A DNA stretch of 62,884 bases, from positions 1 to 62,884 of the forward strand of contig NZ_JADWPE010000005.1 of the NCBI RefSeq assembly GCF_017308985.1, given 5' to 3'. The notes under the pieces were generated by a model. The model searched no databases and had not been told where the DNA came from. It was given only the letters and a program-made list of their open reading frames with translations. Position 1 is the stretch's first letter; each line of letters begins with the position of its first letter. The stretch is from Lysobacter changpingensis (GTDB lineage: Bacteria > Pseudomonadota > Gammaproteobacteria > Xanthomonadales > Xanthomonadaceae). The position numbers were made by a program, and so were the translations under genes. This document shows positions 8,788 through 18,297 of this stretch, in pieces.

Positions 8788-9806
8788 GCCGCCCTCCGTC
8801 GCGGCCACGCGAAGGCCAGCAGCGCGCACGCGAACGCCACGCCGAGCGGCCACGGATACCGTTCGATGCGCGGGCGCACCGCTTGGCCAGGACGCTCGAC
8901 CGGTTCGAGGCGATCGATCTCGGCATAGATGCCTGCCAGCTGTCCGGTGTCGCGCGCGCGGAAGAAGCGTCCGCCCGTGCTGCGCGCGATGTCGCGCAGC
9001 GTGGATTCGTCGATCTCGTCGCCACCGCCGGGCATCGGCACGGGCAGTCCGAACAGCGACATCGTGCCTTCGCCGCCGAACGCGATGGTGTGGATGCGCA
9101 CGCCTTCGGCCTGGGCGATCTCGGCGGCCTTCTTCGGTTCGAGCAGGCCGGCGGTGTTCACGCCGTCGGTGAGCAGCACCAGCACGCGCTGCTCCGCCGG
9201 TTGACCGCGCAGGCGCTTGACCGCGAGCGCGATGGTGTCGCCGATGGCGGTCTCCTGACCGGCCAGGCCGATCACGCTGTCGTCCAGCTGCTGGCGCACG
9301 GAAGTCAGGTCGAGCGTCAGCGGCGTGAGCGCATACGCACGGCGGCCGAAGACGATGAGGCCCACGCGATCGCCGCGGCGGCGATCGAGGAAGTCGGCAA
9401 GCACGGCCTTGGCCGCGGTGAGACGATCCACCGTGCTGCCACCGAGTTCCATGTCCGGCTCGCGCATGCTGCCGGAGAGGTCGAGCGCGAGCATCAGGTC
9501 GCGGCCGACCTGCGGCGGCTGCACGGCATCGCCAAGCTGCTGCGGCCGTGCCGCCGCGACGCACAGCGCGATCCACGCCAGCCACACGAGCCAGCCCGTG
9601 CGCGCGCCGAACGCGGTGCGACCGCCGGCGTGCGCGACGCGATCGAGGCGTTCGCCGAACGGCGCGCGCAACGCCGCGGACGACGCATGCCGCGCCGGCG
9701 GCAGCACCCAGCGCGCGAACCACGGCAGCGGCAGCGCGAGCAGCATCCACGGCCACGCGAAGCTGTCGTGCAGGACGGCCAATGGTGCGAGCAGGGCGTC
9801 CATCAT
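8784..9806 (-). CDS. batA: BatA-like vWA domain membrane protein
   Basis: 340-aa aerotolerance-family protein: two N-terminal membrane helices (about 15-33 and 70-86), a vWA domain with an intact MIDAS (DLSGS, 109-113, in LMLALDLSGSM), and a C-terminal membrane helix near the end. I chose ATG 9806 because it forms the same ATGA overlap with the DUF4381 stop that every other junction in this part of the operon shows; ATG 9824 is an in-frame alternative. With its MIDAS complete, it contrasts with the degenerate one in the adjacent BatB part. It probably acts with MoxR as a metal-dependent adaptor at the membrane, which is inference from the family. Confidence 0.92.
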   Translation of the reverse strand: MMDALLAPLAVLHDSFAWPWMLLALPLPWFARWVLPPARHASSAALRAPFGERLDRVAHAGGRTAFGARTGWLVWLAWIALCVAAARPQQLGDAVQPPQVGRDLMLALDLSGSMREPDMELGGSTVDRLTAAKAVLADFLDRRRGDRVGLIVFGRRAYALTPLTLDLTSVRQQLDDSVIGLAGQETAIGDTIALAVKRLRGQPAEQRVLVLLTDGVNTAGLLEPKKAAEIAQAEGVRIHTIAFGGEGTMSLFGLPVPMPGGGDEIDESTLRDIARSTGGRFFRARDTGQLAGIYAEIDRLEPVERPGQAVRPRIERYPWPLGVAFACALLAFAWPRRRAA

Positions 9807-10288
9807 CCGGCGGCGCCCATCCATTGCAGGAAGCGTTGGCGCGCCAGCGCGCGCAATGCAGCGACTTCGCCGGCATCCACGTCACGCCGGAAACCGCCGT
9901 CGAGCAGCAGCCGCCCCGGACCTTCGGAGAAATCGGTCCGCACGGGCGCCTTGCGTTTCGCGTTCGTCGCGGCGGCGTCGAGATGACGCAGCCAGTCCTC
10001 GCCGTGCAGCGTATCGGCGCGTGCGTCGTGCCGTCGTGCGGCGCGGCGCAGGAGTTCGGACATCGCTGCGATCTGCTGCGGCGGGTTCGGTGCGGCATCG
10101 ACTTCGCGATCGAACAACGCGGCGATGGCGTCGCGACGCCGGCGTGCGCGAAGTCGCCACCCTGCAAGCAGCGCGAACGCCGCGACGACGATGCCGGCGA
10201 CGATCCACCATCCCGGCGCCGGTGGCCACCACGACGGCGCGGGCGTGGCATGGATGTCGCGCAGCACGAGCGAAGCGGGCGCGCCCAT
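9803..10288 (-). CDS. DUF4381 domain protein of the Bat operon
   Basis: 161-aa protein with one membrane helix (WWIVAGIVVAAFALLAGW, about residues 24-41), preceded by the family hallmark of a short LRDIHxxP-type segment (LVLRDIHATPAPSWWPPAPG), and followed by a basic, helical cytoplasmic part. This matches DUF4381, a family found almost only in moxR-DUF58-bat operons. ATG 10288 overlaps the DUF58 stop (ATGA), and the gene overlaps batA by 4 bp. The function is unknown; its position suggests a membrane scaffold between the DUF58 and vWA proteins. Confidence 0.85.
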   Translation of the reverse strand: MGAPASLVLRDIHATPAPSWWPPAPGWWIVAGIVVAAFALLAGWRLRARRRRDAIAALFDREVDAAPNPPQQIAAMSELLRRAARRHDARADTLHGEDWLRHLDAAATNAKRKAPVRTDFSEGPGRLLLDGGFRRDVDAGEVAALRALARQRFLQWMGAAG

Positions 10289-11235
10289 CACGCCACCAGC
10301 GGCCGGTTGCGGCCGAGCAGCGGCAGCCACGATGCGCTATCCGCCTGCGTGGAGAGCGCCTGCACGCGCACGCCGCGCGCGGGCAGTTGCGCGAGCGCGG
10401 CTTCGAGCGGGCGCCCAAACTCGGCGCGCCAGGCCTGTCGTTGCGCTGCGACGGAGAGATCGACGTCGATGCGGTGCGTGGCGCGCGGCTCGCCATCGGC
10501 GCTCACGAACGGCAGCGACGCCTTCGGCGGTGCGACTTCCAGCGGATCGGTCAGCAGCAACACGATGACTTCGTGATGGTGGGTCAGCGCGGGCCAGCGT
10601 TGCGCGGGCAGCGCGGCGACGCTTTCCGGATCGGCGAGCACGACCAGCCGCGAACCGGGACGCAGCAGGCGCTGCGCGTGGTCGAGCGCGACGCCGAGGC
10701 CGGCGTCGTCGTCCGGCGCACGCGCGTACCACCGCGTGAGCGCATCGAGCACCCGCAGCGCACCGCGTGGACCGGCAGCGGGCGCGATCGGCGCTTCGCG
10801 CAAGCTCCCGCGCAGGGCGGCGATGCGGTCGCCGTCGCGTACCGCGGCCCAAGCGGCCACCGCGCCGGCACGTGCGGCCTGCACCGACTTGAAGCGCACG
10901 CGCGTGCCGAAATACAGCGACGGCGACGTGTCGGCGACGATCAGGCTCAGGCGTTCGCGCTCGGCCTGGAACAGCTTGGTGTGCGCGCGGCCGGTTCGCG
11001 CGGTGAGGCGCCAGTCGATGTGGCGCGCGTCGTCGCCGGCGACGTATTCGCGCGATTCGGCGTACTCCATGCCGCGCCCGCGCAAGGGCGACAGCGCATG
11101 TCCGCTCACGCCGAAGCGGCCGCGCTGCGCGGGCCGTCTTCCCGCGACCGCCTGACGCAACGCGACGAGTTCCGGCAGCGTCGGCGTGACGCCGTTGCCG
11201 GTGGCTTCATCATGGGATGGCGGGGTTTTCTGCAC
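10288..11235 (-). CDS. DUF58 domain protein
   Basis: 315-aa cytoplasmic protein of the DUF58 family, which is distantly vWA-like. The diagnostic block REYVAGDDARHIDW lies at residues 62-75, followed by SLIVADTSPSL, the vWA-like first strand. The start is GTG at 11235; no in-frame ATG occurs before residue 56, which is already inside the conserved block. No clear Shine-Dalgarno is seen, which fits translation within an operon. It sits directly after moxR, the usual partner order. The role is unknown; DUF58 proteins are thought to work with MoxR ATPases. Confidence 0.9.
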   Translation of the reverse strand: MQKTPPSHDEATGNGVTPTLPELVALRQAVAGRRPAQRGRFGVSGHALSPLRGRGMEYAESREYVAGDDARHIDWRLTARTGRAHTKLFQAERERLSLIVADTSPSLYFGTRVRFKSVQAARAGAVAAWAAVRDGDRIAALRGSLREAPIAPAAGPRGALRVLDALTRWYARAPDDDAGLGVALDHAQRLLRPGSRLVVLADPESVAALPAQRWPALTHHHEVIVLLLTDPLEVAPPKASLPFVSADGEPRATHRIDVDLSVAAQRQAWRAEFGRPLEAALAQLPARGVRVQALSTQADSASWLPLLGRNRPLVA

Positions 11236-11362
11236 GGTTCGATTGGGGAGCGGTTGAACGCGGATCGGACGGATGGAAACGGATCAGGCGCAAGGCTTCA
11301 CGAGCCGGTTCCGTGTCGCGAGACGCATGTTCACGAGGCTCGATCCGTCTCGAAAGCGAACG

Positions 11363-12355
11363 TCACGGCAACGGCACGCGCTGCAGCAGTTCGGCGACGA
11401 GGCGCTCGCCGTCCCAGCCTTCGGCTGTGGCTTCGTAACTGGGCAGGATGCGATGGCGCAGCACGTCCGGCGCGACCGCGCGCACGTCGTCGGGCGTGAC
11501 GAAATCGCGGCCCGCCAGCCAGGCATGCGCGCGTGCGCAGCGCTCCAGCGCGATCGAACCGCGCGGGCTCGCGCCCCAGGCGATGCGGCGGGCGAGCGTC
11601 GCGTCGTAGCGCGCGGCATCGCGCGAGGCGAGCACGAGTTCGATCAGGTAGCGTTCGACCGCCGGCGCCAGATGCAGGTCCAGCACGGCATTGCGCGCGG
11701 CGAAGACGTCGTCCAGCGACATGCGCTCGATGGCGGTCGCGACGTGCTGCGTGGTCTGGCGCGCGCGATCGCGGGCGAGGCGGAGGATCTCGGCTTCCGC
11801 CGCCGCCTGCGGGTAGCCGATGCGGACGTACATCAGGAAGCGGTCGAGCTGCGCCTCGGGCAGCGGGAACGTGCCTTCCTGCTCGATCGGATTCTGCGTG
11901 GCCATCACCAGGAACAGCTGCGGCAGCGCGTAGGTCGCGCGCCCAACGGTGACCTGGCGCTCGCCCATCGCCTCCAGCAAGGCGGACTGGACCTTGGCCG
12001 GGGCGCGGTTGATCTCGTCGGCGAGCAGGATCGGATGGAAGATCGGGCCGGCCTGGAATTCGAAGCGGCCCTCCTGCGGGCGCCAGACCTCGGTGCCGGT
12101 GAGGTCCGCCGGCAGCAGGTCGGGCGTGAACTGCACGCGGGCGAACTCGGCTTCCAGGCGCGCGGCGAGCGCGCGGATCGCCGAGGTCTTCGCCAGGCCC
12201 GGGGCGCCTTCGACGAGCAGGTGGCCATCGGCCAGCAGGACGATCAACAGGCGGTCGATCAGCGCCGCCTGGCCGACGATCTGCGCCGATAAGGCCTCCC
12301 GCAGGGCGCGGAAGGCGTCGTACAGGCGGGGAAGATCATCGCTGCGGCGGTCCAT
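11363..12355 (-). CDS. moxR: MoxR family AAA+ ATPase
   Basis: 330-aa AAA+ ATPase, probably a chaperone for vWA-domain proteins. The Walker A is GAPGLAKT (50-57), the Walker B LLADEI (110-115), sensor 1 is ATQNPIEQEG (about 152-161), and the C-terminal lid domain is present. ATG 12355 begins MDRRSDDLPRLYDAF; earlier in-frame codons would add a tail without family similarity. It heads the Bat operon; its upstream region is the tandem-repeat block. By analogy with other MoxR systems it is expected to remodel or load metal on the BatA/BatB vWA domains. Confidence 0.94.
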   Translation of the reverse strand: MDRRSDDLPRLYDAFRALREALSAQIVGQAALIDRLLIVLLADGHLLVEGAPGLAKTSAIRALAARLEAEFARVQFTPDLLPADLTGTEVWRPQEGRFEFQAGPIFHPILLADEINRAPAKVQSALLEAMGERQVTVGRATYALPQLFLVMATQNPIEQEGTFPLPEAQLDRFLMYVRIGYPQAAAEAEILRLARDRARQTTQHVATAIERMSLDDVFAARNAVLDLHLAPAVERYLIELVLASRDAARYDATLARRIAWGASPRGSIALERCARAHAWLAGRDFVTPDDVRAVAPDVLRHRILPSYEATAEGWDGERLVAELLQRVPLP

Positions 12356-12613
12356 GGCGGTCTCGTTGGGGAATCCGGGCCAGTTTGACCGAAGACGGAC
12401 GTGGCAGTTCACGTGCTGTGTCATTCATTCAGCAATGAAATGCGAAAGGCTCCGCTGGGAGCCCCTGGGTGTAACTGCGGAGGCGGCGCGATTCGTGCGG
12501 CCGTCGGTGCGGGAGGTTTGGGGCGGCGTGGCGGACGCTGGGTTCGCCCCCACGGCCTCGGGATGTGGCGCTGTGCGCTTCCCCTTGCCATCGTCTTGCC
12601 GGGGGCCGCCGTG

Positions 12614-12940
12614 CGTTCGGCAGGCCCATGCGGCAGTACCGCGCATGCCCCGTTCCGCAGCGCTGAGGTCGCCATCCATGGTGATGCGGTCGCCATCCAC
12701 TCGATGCCTTGATGGCTTCGGATCGCCCGGCCAACTGACCGGGCGTTCGGCAGGCCACACGGCAGGGCCGCGCATCACCGGATTCTGTAGCGATGGGGTC
12801 GCCATCCACGGCAATGCCTTATGCGCGTTGGATGGCCCGGCCAACCGACCGGGCGTTCGGCAGGCCACGTGGCAGTGCCGCGCATCACCGGATTCTGTAG
12901 CGATGAGGTCGCCGTCCATGGCGATGCCTTATGGGCGTTG
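12614..12940. repeat. Three imperfect 110-130 bp direct repeats between moxR and pilQ
   Basis: The motif CGTTCGGCAGGCC starts at 12614, 12744 and 12854 (periods 130 and 110). Each unit continues through GCGCATCACCGG/GATTCTGTAGCGATG, GTCGCCATCCA(T/C)GG and GATGCCTTATG, ending in a GCCCGGCCAACNGACCGGGC hairpin. The first unit is more degenerate. Because the periods are not multiples of three, the open frames across this block cannot be a repeated protein, so I treat it as non-coding. The rest of the 635-bp gap (12356-12613) shows nothing I can assign. Confidence 0.75.
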
Positions 12941-12949
12941 GATCGCCCT

Positions 12950-12991
12950 GCCCGGCCATCCTGGCCGGGCTTTAGCGGCCGCGCGGCCGCT
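12950..12991. other. Adjacent hairpin and 18-bp palindrome after pilQ
   Basis: GCCCGGCCA-TCC-TGGCCGGGC (12950-12970) is a perfect 9-bp stem. It is followed by an 18-bp palindrome built from AGCGGCCGC and its complement (12974-12991) that touches the pilQ stop codon. Only a short T-run (TTT) follows, and that on the plus strand, so classical termination of pilQ is not supported. It could act as an mRNA 3' structure. Confidence 0.55.
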
Positions 12992-14931
12992 CACCCCCGC
13001 TGTTCGACCTTCATCACCTTCGGGGTGATCATGATCAGCAACTCCGCCTTGTCCTTGCTGCGACCCTTCTTCTTGAACAGGTTGCCCAGGAAAGGAATGT
13101 CGCCGAGGAAGGGCACCTTCGAGATGTCGCTGCGATCGCGGAACTCGTACACACCGCCCACGACCACGGTCTGGCCATCCTCGACCAGCACGGCGGTGTT
13201 GACCTCGCGCTTGGCGATGGTCGGCACCTGGCCGATGGAGGTATCGACGAAACCTTCGACCTCGTCCTTCTTCACGTTCATGTTGAGGAAGACGCGGCCA
13301 TCATGCGTGATGGTCGGCGTGACCTTCAGCTCCAGCAGCACATCCTTGAACTGCACGTTCGGAATCGGAATGGTGTTCGTGCCGCTCTGCGGGGAGATCG
13401 TCACGTAACCCACTTCCTGGCCCTGACGAATCACGGCTTCGCGCTGGTTGCTGGTGACGATGCGCGGGTTGGAGATCACCTCGCCACGGCCCTCTTCCTG
13501 CATTGCCGACAACTCGATGTCCAGCGCGTAGCCGGCGTTGAGGATCTGCAGCGCCACCGAACCGGCGGGGTTCACGACACCGAGATTGCTCATGGGGCCC
13601 TTGAACAGCGTCGGCAGGTCGCCCGACTGGCCCGCTTCGGCCAGCGAACCGCGCGTGGCGTCGTTGTTCTCGATGGTGTCGTTGAAGAAGTACTTGCCGT
13701 CCTTCGTACCGGCGATGCCGAAGCGCGCGCCGAGTTCGCGGGCGAAGGTGTCCTGCGCGATGACCACGCGACCTTCGATCAGCACCTGGTCCACCGGACG
13801 GTCGATCACGTGGATGAGCTGCTTCATCTCCGCGATCTTCTTCGGGATGTCGCTGATCATCAGCGTGTTGGTGCGCTCATCGGCGACCAGGCGGCCACGC
13901 GGCGAGAGGAAGCCGCTGTCGGTGTTGCCGCCCTGACCACCACCGCCACCACCGCCACTGCCGCCGATGCCCTTGGCCTCGGTCAGCGCCTTGAAGATCT
14001 GCTGGGCGTTGTGGTAGTTGATCTGCACGTACTCGGTCTGCAGGTCGACGCGATTGTCGAGCGCGATGCGCGCGTCTTCCTTGTCTTGCTCGTACTTGGC
14101 GATCTCGGCCTGCGGGGCGACCCACACGACGTTGCCGCTGCGGCGCTTGTCCAGGCCCTTGGCCTGCAACACGATGTCCAGCGCCTGATCCCACGGCACG
14201 TTGGTCAGGCGCAGGGTGACGTTGCCGGTCACGGTGTCCGCGGCCACCACGTTGAGGCCGGACTCCTCGGCGATCAGCTGCAGGACGGTGCGCACCGGCA
14301 CGTCCTGGAAGTTGAACGTCACCGGACGGCCGCTGTAACCGCGCGAAGCGCCGGTCGCGGCCTTGCCGGTGGTGGTCTGGCCGACGGCGCGGCCCTTGGC
14401 GGAGCCGGTGCGGGGCACGATCTCGACGATGTACTCGCGACCGGTCTGGTAGGCCATCGATTCGAAGTTGCCGCTCATGTCGAGCACGAGCTGCGTGCCC
14501 GCGCCGCTGGCGCGCGCGTCGATGCGCTGCACCGGCGTGGCGAAGTCGACGACGTTGAGCGACTTGCGCAGCGAGTCGGGCAGCGTGGCGTTGCCCACGT
14601 TCACCATCACGCTCTGGCCCTGGTTGCGCAGGTCCGGCGCGGCGCCATCGCCGCTGAACTTCACGACCAGGCGGCCGGCGCCGTCGCTGCCGCGCTTGAA
14701 GTCGATGTTGGACACCTCGACGGTGCCCGGCAGCTGCTTGGACGGATCCAAGCTGGCCGGCGGCGCGACGACCGTGCCGGCGGTCGGCGCGGGCGAAGCG
14801 GCGTGGACGGCGCTGACGGCGGCGATCGCGCCGATCAGCAGGCCGATGGACCCGCTGCGCAGCAGGGGGCGACGCTCAGCGCGCGCGCTGGAGCTACCCG
14901 GTTCAAATCGGGCCGGTTTAGAAACGGTCAT
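12991..14931 (-). CDS. pilQ: Type IV pilus secretin PilQ
   Basis: 646-aa outer-membrane secretin forming the channel through which the type IV pilus passes. Order: signal sequence (hydrophobic about 28-45, cleavage near VHAAS), AMIN domain for peptidoglycan binding (about 65-165), STN/N0 and N1 domains (about 205-420, with DVPVRTVLQLIAEESGLNV), a Gly-rich loop near 330, and the secretin pore domain to the end, including PFLGDIPFLGNLFKKK and LLIMITPKVM. I chose ATG 14931 because GGGGGA lies 8 bp upstream; a TTG at 14946 is in frame but less likely. It is last in pilMNOPQ, 18 bp after pilP. Confidence 0.96.
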   Translation of the reverse strand: MTVSKPARFEPGSSSARAERRPLLRSGSIGLLIGAIAAVSAVHAASPAPTAGTVVAPPASLDPSKQLPGTVEVSNIDFKRGSDGAGRLVVKFSGDGAAPDLRNQGQSVMVNVGNATLPDSLRKSLNVVDFATPVQRIDARASGAGTQLVLDMSGNFESMAYQTGREYIVEIVPRTGSAKGRAVGQTTTGKAATGASRGYSGRPVTFNFQDVPVRTVLQLIAEESGLNVVAADTVTGNVTLRLTNVPWDQALDIVLQAKGLDKRRSGNVVWVAPQAEIAKYEQDKEDARIALDNRVDLQTEYVQINYHNAQQIFKALTEAKGIGGSGGGGGGGQGGNTDSGFLSPRGRLVADERTNTLMISDIPKKIAEMKQLIHVIDRPVDQVLIEGRVVIAQDTFARELGARFGIAGTKDGKYFFNDTIENNDATRGSLAEAGQSGDLPTLFKGPMSNLGVVNPAGSVALQILNAGYALDIELSAMQEEGRGEVISNPRIVTSNQREAVIRQGQEVGYVTISPQSGTNTIPIPNVQFKDVLLELKVTPTITHDGRVFLNMNVKKDEVEGFVDTSIGQVPTIAKREVNTAVLVEDGQTVVVGGVYEFRDRSDISKVPFLGDIPFLGNLFKKKGRSKDKAELLIMITPKVMKVEQRG

Positions 14932-14949
14932 CGTGCATTCCCCCAAGAA

Positions 14950-15504
14950 TCATTGATCTTCAAGCGCGACCGTGGCCGGACGCTCCAACCATCCACCCGC
15001 GCCATCCGGCACCAGTTCCACCAGCTCGATGCGGTCCTCGAACACGCCGGTCACGCGACCGTCGCTTTGCCCCATGTAGTTCCCCGGCGTCACGCGATAG
15101 GTCACCTTGTCGGGCGCCATCACCAGCGCGACCACGCTGCTCCCCTTGCCGAGCGTGCCGACCATGTCGAGGCTGTCCAGCGGGAACTGTTCCAGCGTCT
15201 GCTTGCGGCGTCCGGCGTCCGGACGCGGACCGTTGCCGCCGTCTTCGTCGGTAAAGGCGGTGCTGAACGGATCGCGCAGCGCATAGGCGTTGTATTCGAA
15301 CGTCTCGAACTGCTGCATCACCGGCAGCGGATCCAGCGGCGGTGCCGGACGCGCCTTCACTTCCGCGATCCACTTCTCCAGGTTCGGAGCGTCGCCTGGC
15401 GTGCTGGTGACGCCGCGCGAGCACGCGGCCAGACCGAGCGCCAGCGCGATCGCCGCCAGGACACGCAGCGGTGCGGCGCCGTCACGGTTCAACAATGCGC
15501 GCAT
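14950..15504 (-). CDS. pilP: Type IV pilus inner-membrane lipoprotein PilP
   Basis: 184-aa lipoprotein that links the PilNO inner-membrane alignment complex with PilQ. The signal peptide ends in the lipobox LAAC (Cys28). It is followed by a disordered linker with NAYALRDPFS, then a compact beta domain (about 95-170, DMVGTLGKG...RVTPGNYMGQSDGRV), as in known PilP proteins. The start is ATG 15504, one base after the pilO stop region. It is part of the pilMNOPQ operon. Confidence 0.94.
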   Translation of the reverse strand: MRALLNRDGAAPLRVLAAIALALGLAACSRGVTSTPGDAPNLEKWIAEVKARPAPPLDPLPVMQQFETFEYNAYALRDPFSTAFTDEDGGNGPRPDAGRRKQTLEQFPLDSLDMVGTLGKGSSVVALVMAPDKVTYRVTPGNYMGQSDGRVTGVFEDRIELVELVPDGAGGWLERPATVALEDQ

Positions 15505-15505
15505 C

Positions 15506-16180
15506 TCAGGTGCCCTCCTTCTTGCCGGCGGTCGACTGCGCGGCGGCTTCCTGCTCCTGGACTTCCTGTTCGTCCAGGTAACGGTACGTCTTCACCGTGC
15601 CGGCGAGTTCGAGCGGGCTGTTGGGCGTGATCACGCCGCCTTCCTTGCCGCGCGGCTTCAGCGAGATGTCGTGCATGGTCATGATCACCACGCGCGGGAG
15701 CGAGGCGACGCCGCTGACGAACCCGCCGAACTGGTGGTAGCTGCCCACCATGCGCAGCGCGATCGGCTTCTCGGCGTAGAACTCCTTGGGTTCCTCGGGG
15801 CCGGGCTGGAACAACTCGTTGGTGATGCCGGTGGCCAGCGCGGTCTGCGAGATGTCGACGATCAGGTCAGGCATCTCGGTCTTGCTGGGCAGCTGGCGCA
15901 GCATCTGCTGCAGCTGCTGCTCCATCTGCGCGAGCTGCTGCTTGAGCGGCTCGAGGTTGGCGGCCTTGCCCTGCTCGGCTTCGAACTCGGTGCGAAGCGC
16001 GACTTCCTTGCTTTCCAGGTTTTCCAGTTCGCTGCGCTGGTCGCTGACGAACAGGTACCAGGCCAGGCCGACGATCACCACGACGATCACGCCGCACAGG
16101 CCGATCTTGGCCTGCTGCGGCCAGCCGCCGATGTTGTTGAAGTCCAGTTCGTTGAGCTTGATGGGTTTCTTCTTGCTCAT
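15506..16180 (-). CDS. pilO: Type IV pilus assembly protein PilO
   Basis: 224-aa inner-membrane protein with a short cytoplasmic N-terminus (MSKKKPIKLNELDFNNIGGWP), one transmembrane helix (about 25-45), a periplasmic coiled coil (about 50-105) and a ferredoxin-like C-terminal domain. It forms a heterodimer with PilN in the pilus alignment complex. The ATG at 16180 overlaps the pilN stop (ATGA). The C-terminal tail is Glu/Gln/Ala-rich. Confidence 0.94.
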   Translation of the reverse strand: MSKKKPIKLNELDFNNIGGWPQQAKIGLCGVIVVVIVGLAWYLFVSDQRSELENLESKEVALRTEFEAEQGKAANLEPLKQQLAQMEQQLQQMLRQLPSKTEMPDLIVDISQTALATGITNELFQPGPEEPKEFYAEKPIALRMVGSYHQFGGFVSGVASLPRVVIMTMHDISLKPRGKEGGVITPNSPLELAGTVKTYRYLDEQEVQEQEAAAQSTAGKKEGT

Positions 16181-16958
16181 GACGCCGCTCCCTGGGCCGG
16201 CGTGGCATTCGGCGCCGAGGGCGCAGTGGCGGGTGTTGCGGTCGGAGCAGCGGGCGCGGAGGCCGGCTGCGCCGCGGCATCGGCCGGCGTCGCGGCAGGC
16301 GCGGCCGGGGCGCCGCTGGCCGGAGCGGCGCCGGCCGTGGCGCCGGCATCGCCCGACTGGGCGATCTGCGCGGCCGGTGCGTCCGGTACGCCGTCGCCGT
16401 CCTCATCCTTCGGCGCGTTCGGGTTGGCGAGCTTGACCTGCAGCTTGAACACGTACGGCAGGCCCTTGTCGCTACCCTTGGCCTCGATGATCGACAGGTC
16501 CGGATTGGTCATCCAGCCCGAACCCTCGAGGTTGCGCATGTAGGTACTGACGCGCGCGTTGGACTGCGCGCGACCTTCCAGCGTGAGCGTCTCGCTGTCC
16601 TGCTTGATCGAGGTCAACACCGCGCCGTCGGGGATCGTGCGCACCAGCGAATCAAACAGGTGCACCATCTGCGAGCGGTTGGCCTGCAGCTTCTCGATCA
16701 CTTCCTTGCGCGCGAGCAACTTGGCCTTTTTCTCTTCGAGGACCTTGATTTCCTCGTTCTTCTTCTTGACCTCGTCGATCTGACCCTGCACGAACGTGTT
16801 GCGCTCGTTCTGGCCGTCGATCTGGCCGTTGTAGTAGCTGACGATGACGAACGACAGCAGCAACGCGCCGATCGCCGCCGCACCGAGCATCAGCCCGGTT
16901 TCCTTCTGCCGCTGCTTGCGGCGCTCTTCGCGCCACGGGAGGAGGTTGATGCGTGCCA

Positions 16959-16959
<1 letters not shown>
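16177..16959 (-). CDS. pilN: Type IV pilus assembly protein PilN with extended acidic/Ala-Pro tail
   Basis: 260 aa, longer than the roughly 180-200 aa usual for PilN. It starts MARINLLPWREERR, the conserved PilM-binding INLLPWRE segment, followed by one membrane helix (about 24-42), a Lys/Glu coiled coil (about 45-90) and the periplasmic ferredoxin-like domain to about 180. The extra part begins with an acidic loop DEDGDGVPDA (about 184-193), which resembles the calcium loops of thrombospondin type-3 repeats, then about 65 residues of Ala/Pro/Thr low complexity. Start ATG 16959 overlaps the pilM stop, and the pilN stop overlaps the pilO start. The tail is predicted periplasmic, like the domain before it. 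Confidence 0.94.
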
Positions 16960-18032
<1,073 letters not shown>

Positions 18033-18069
18033 TCACAGGCGCTTACGTGCGCCTTGTGTGACCCCGCTT

Positions 18070-18098
18070 TAAATAACCAAGTTTGCACAGGCTGGCAA
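18070..18098 (-). promoter_or_regulatory. Sigma-70-like promoter of pilMNOPQ
   Basis: On the minus strand TTGCCA (18098-18093) and TATTTA (18075-18070) are separated by exactly 17 bp, about 50 bp upstream of the pilM GTG start. The AT-rich TTTAAATAA patch stands out in this GC-rich DNA. On the plus side, TATACT at 18257-18262 could be the -10 of mrcA, but I see no good -35 for it. Confidence 0.6.
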
Positions 18099-18297
18099 CC
18101 GTTTCCTTCCGAATTGCCTTACTGCGTCACTTTCCAACCTGTCGCGGCGCCCTTCCGGCCGGCCGACCCACCCCCGGGTCGCCACGCCCGCGCCGCCTTG
18201 CCGGCTGCGCGTTCCGCCGGTGTCCTGCGCTTAAAAAACCCCCTTCCCCGCTCCTCTATACTCCACGCCCACTACACCCGCAATCGGAATCTGCTTG

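Noticed and set aside
12425-12919. 164-codon minus-strand open frame across the repeat block between moxR and pilQ
   Set aside because: The repeat periods (130 and 110 bp) are not multiples of three, so the repeated units fall in different frames; no start signal.
14932-14946. TTG start of pilQ giving five extra residues
   Set aside because: An ATG 15 bp later has a GGGGGA ribosome-binding site at ideal spacing; the TTG would place that site inside the coding sequence.
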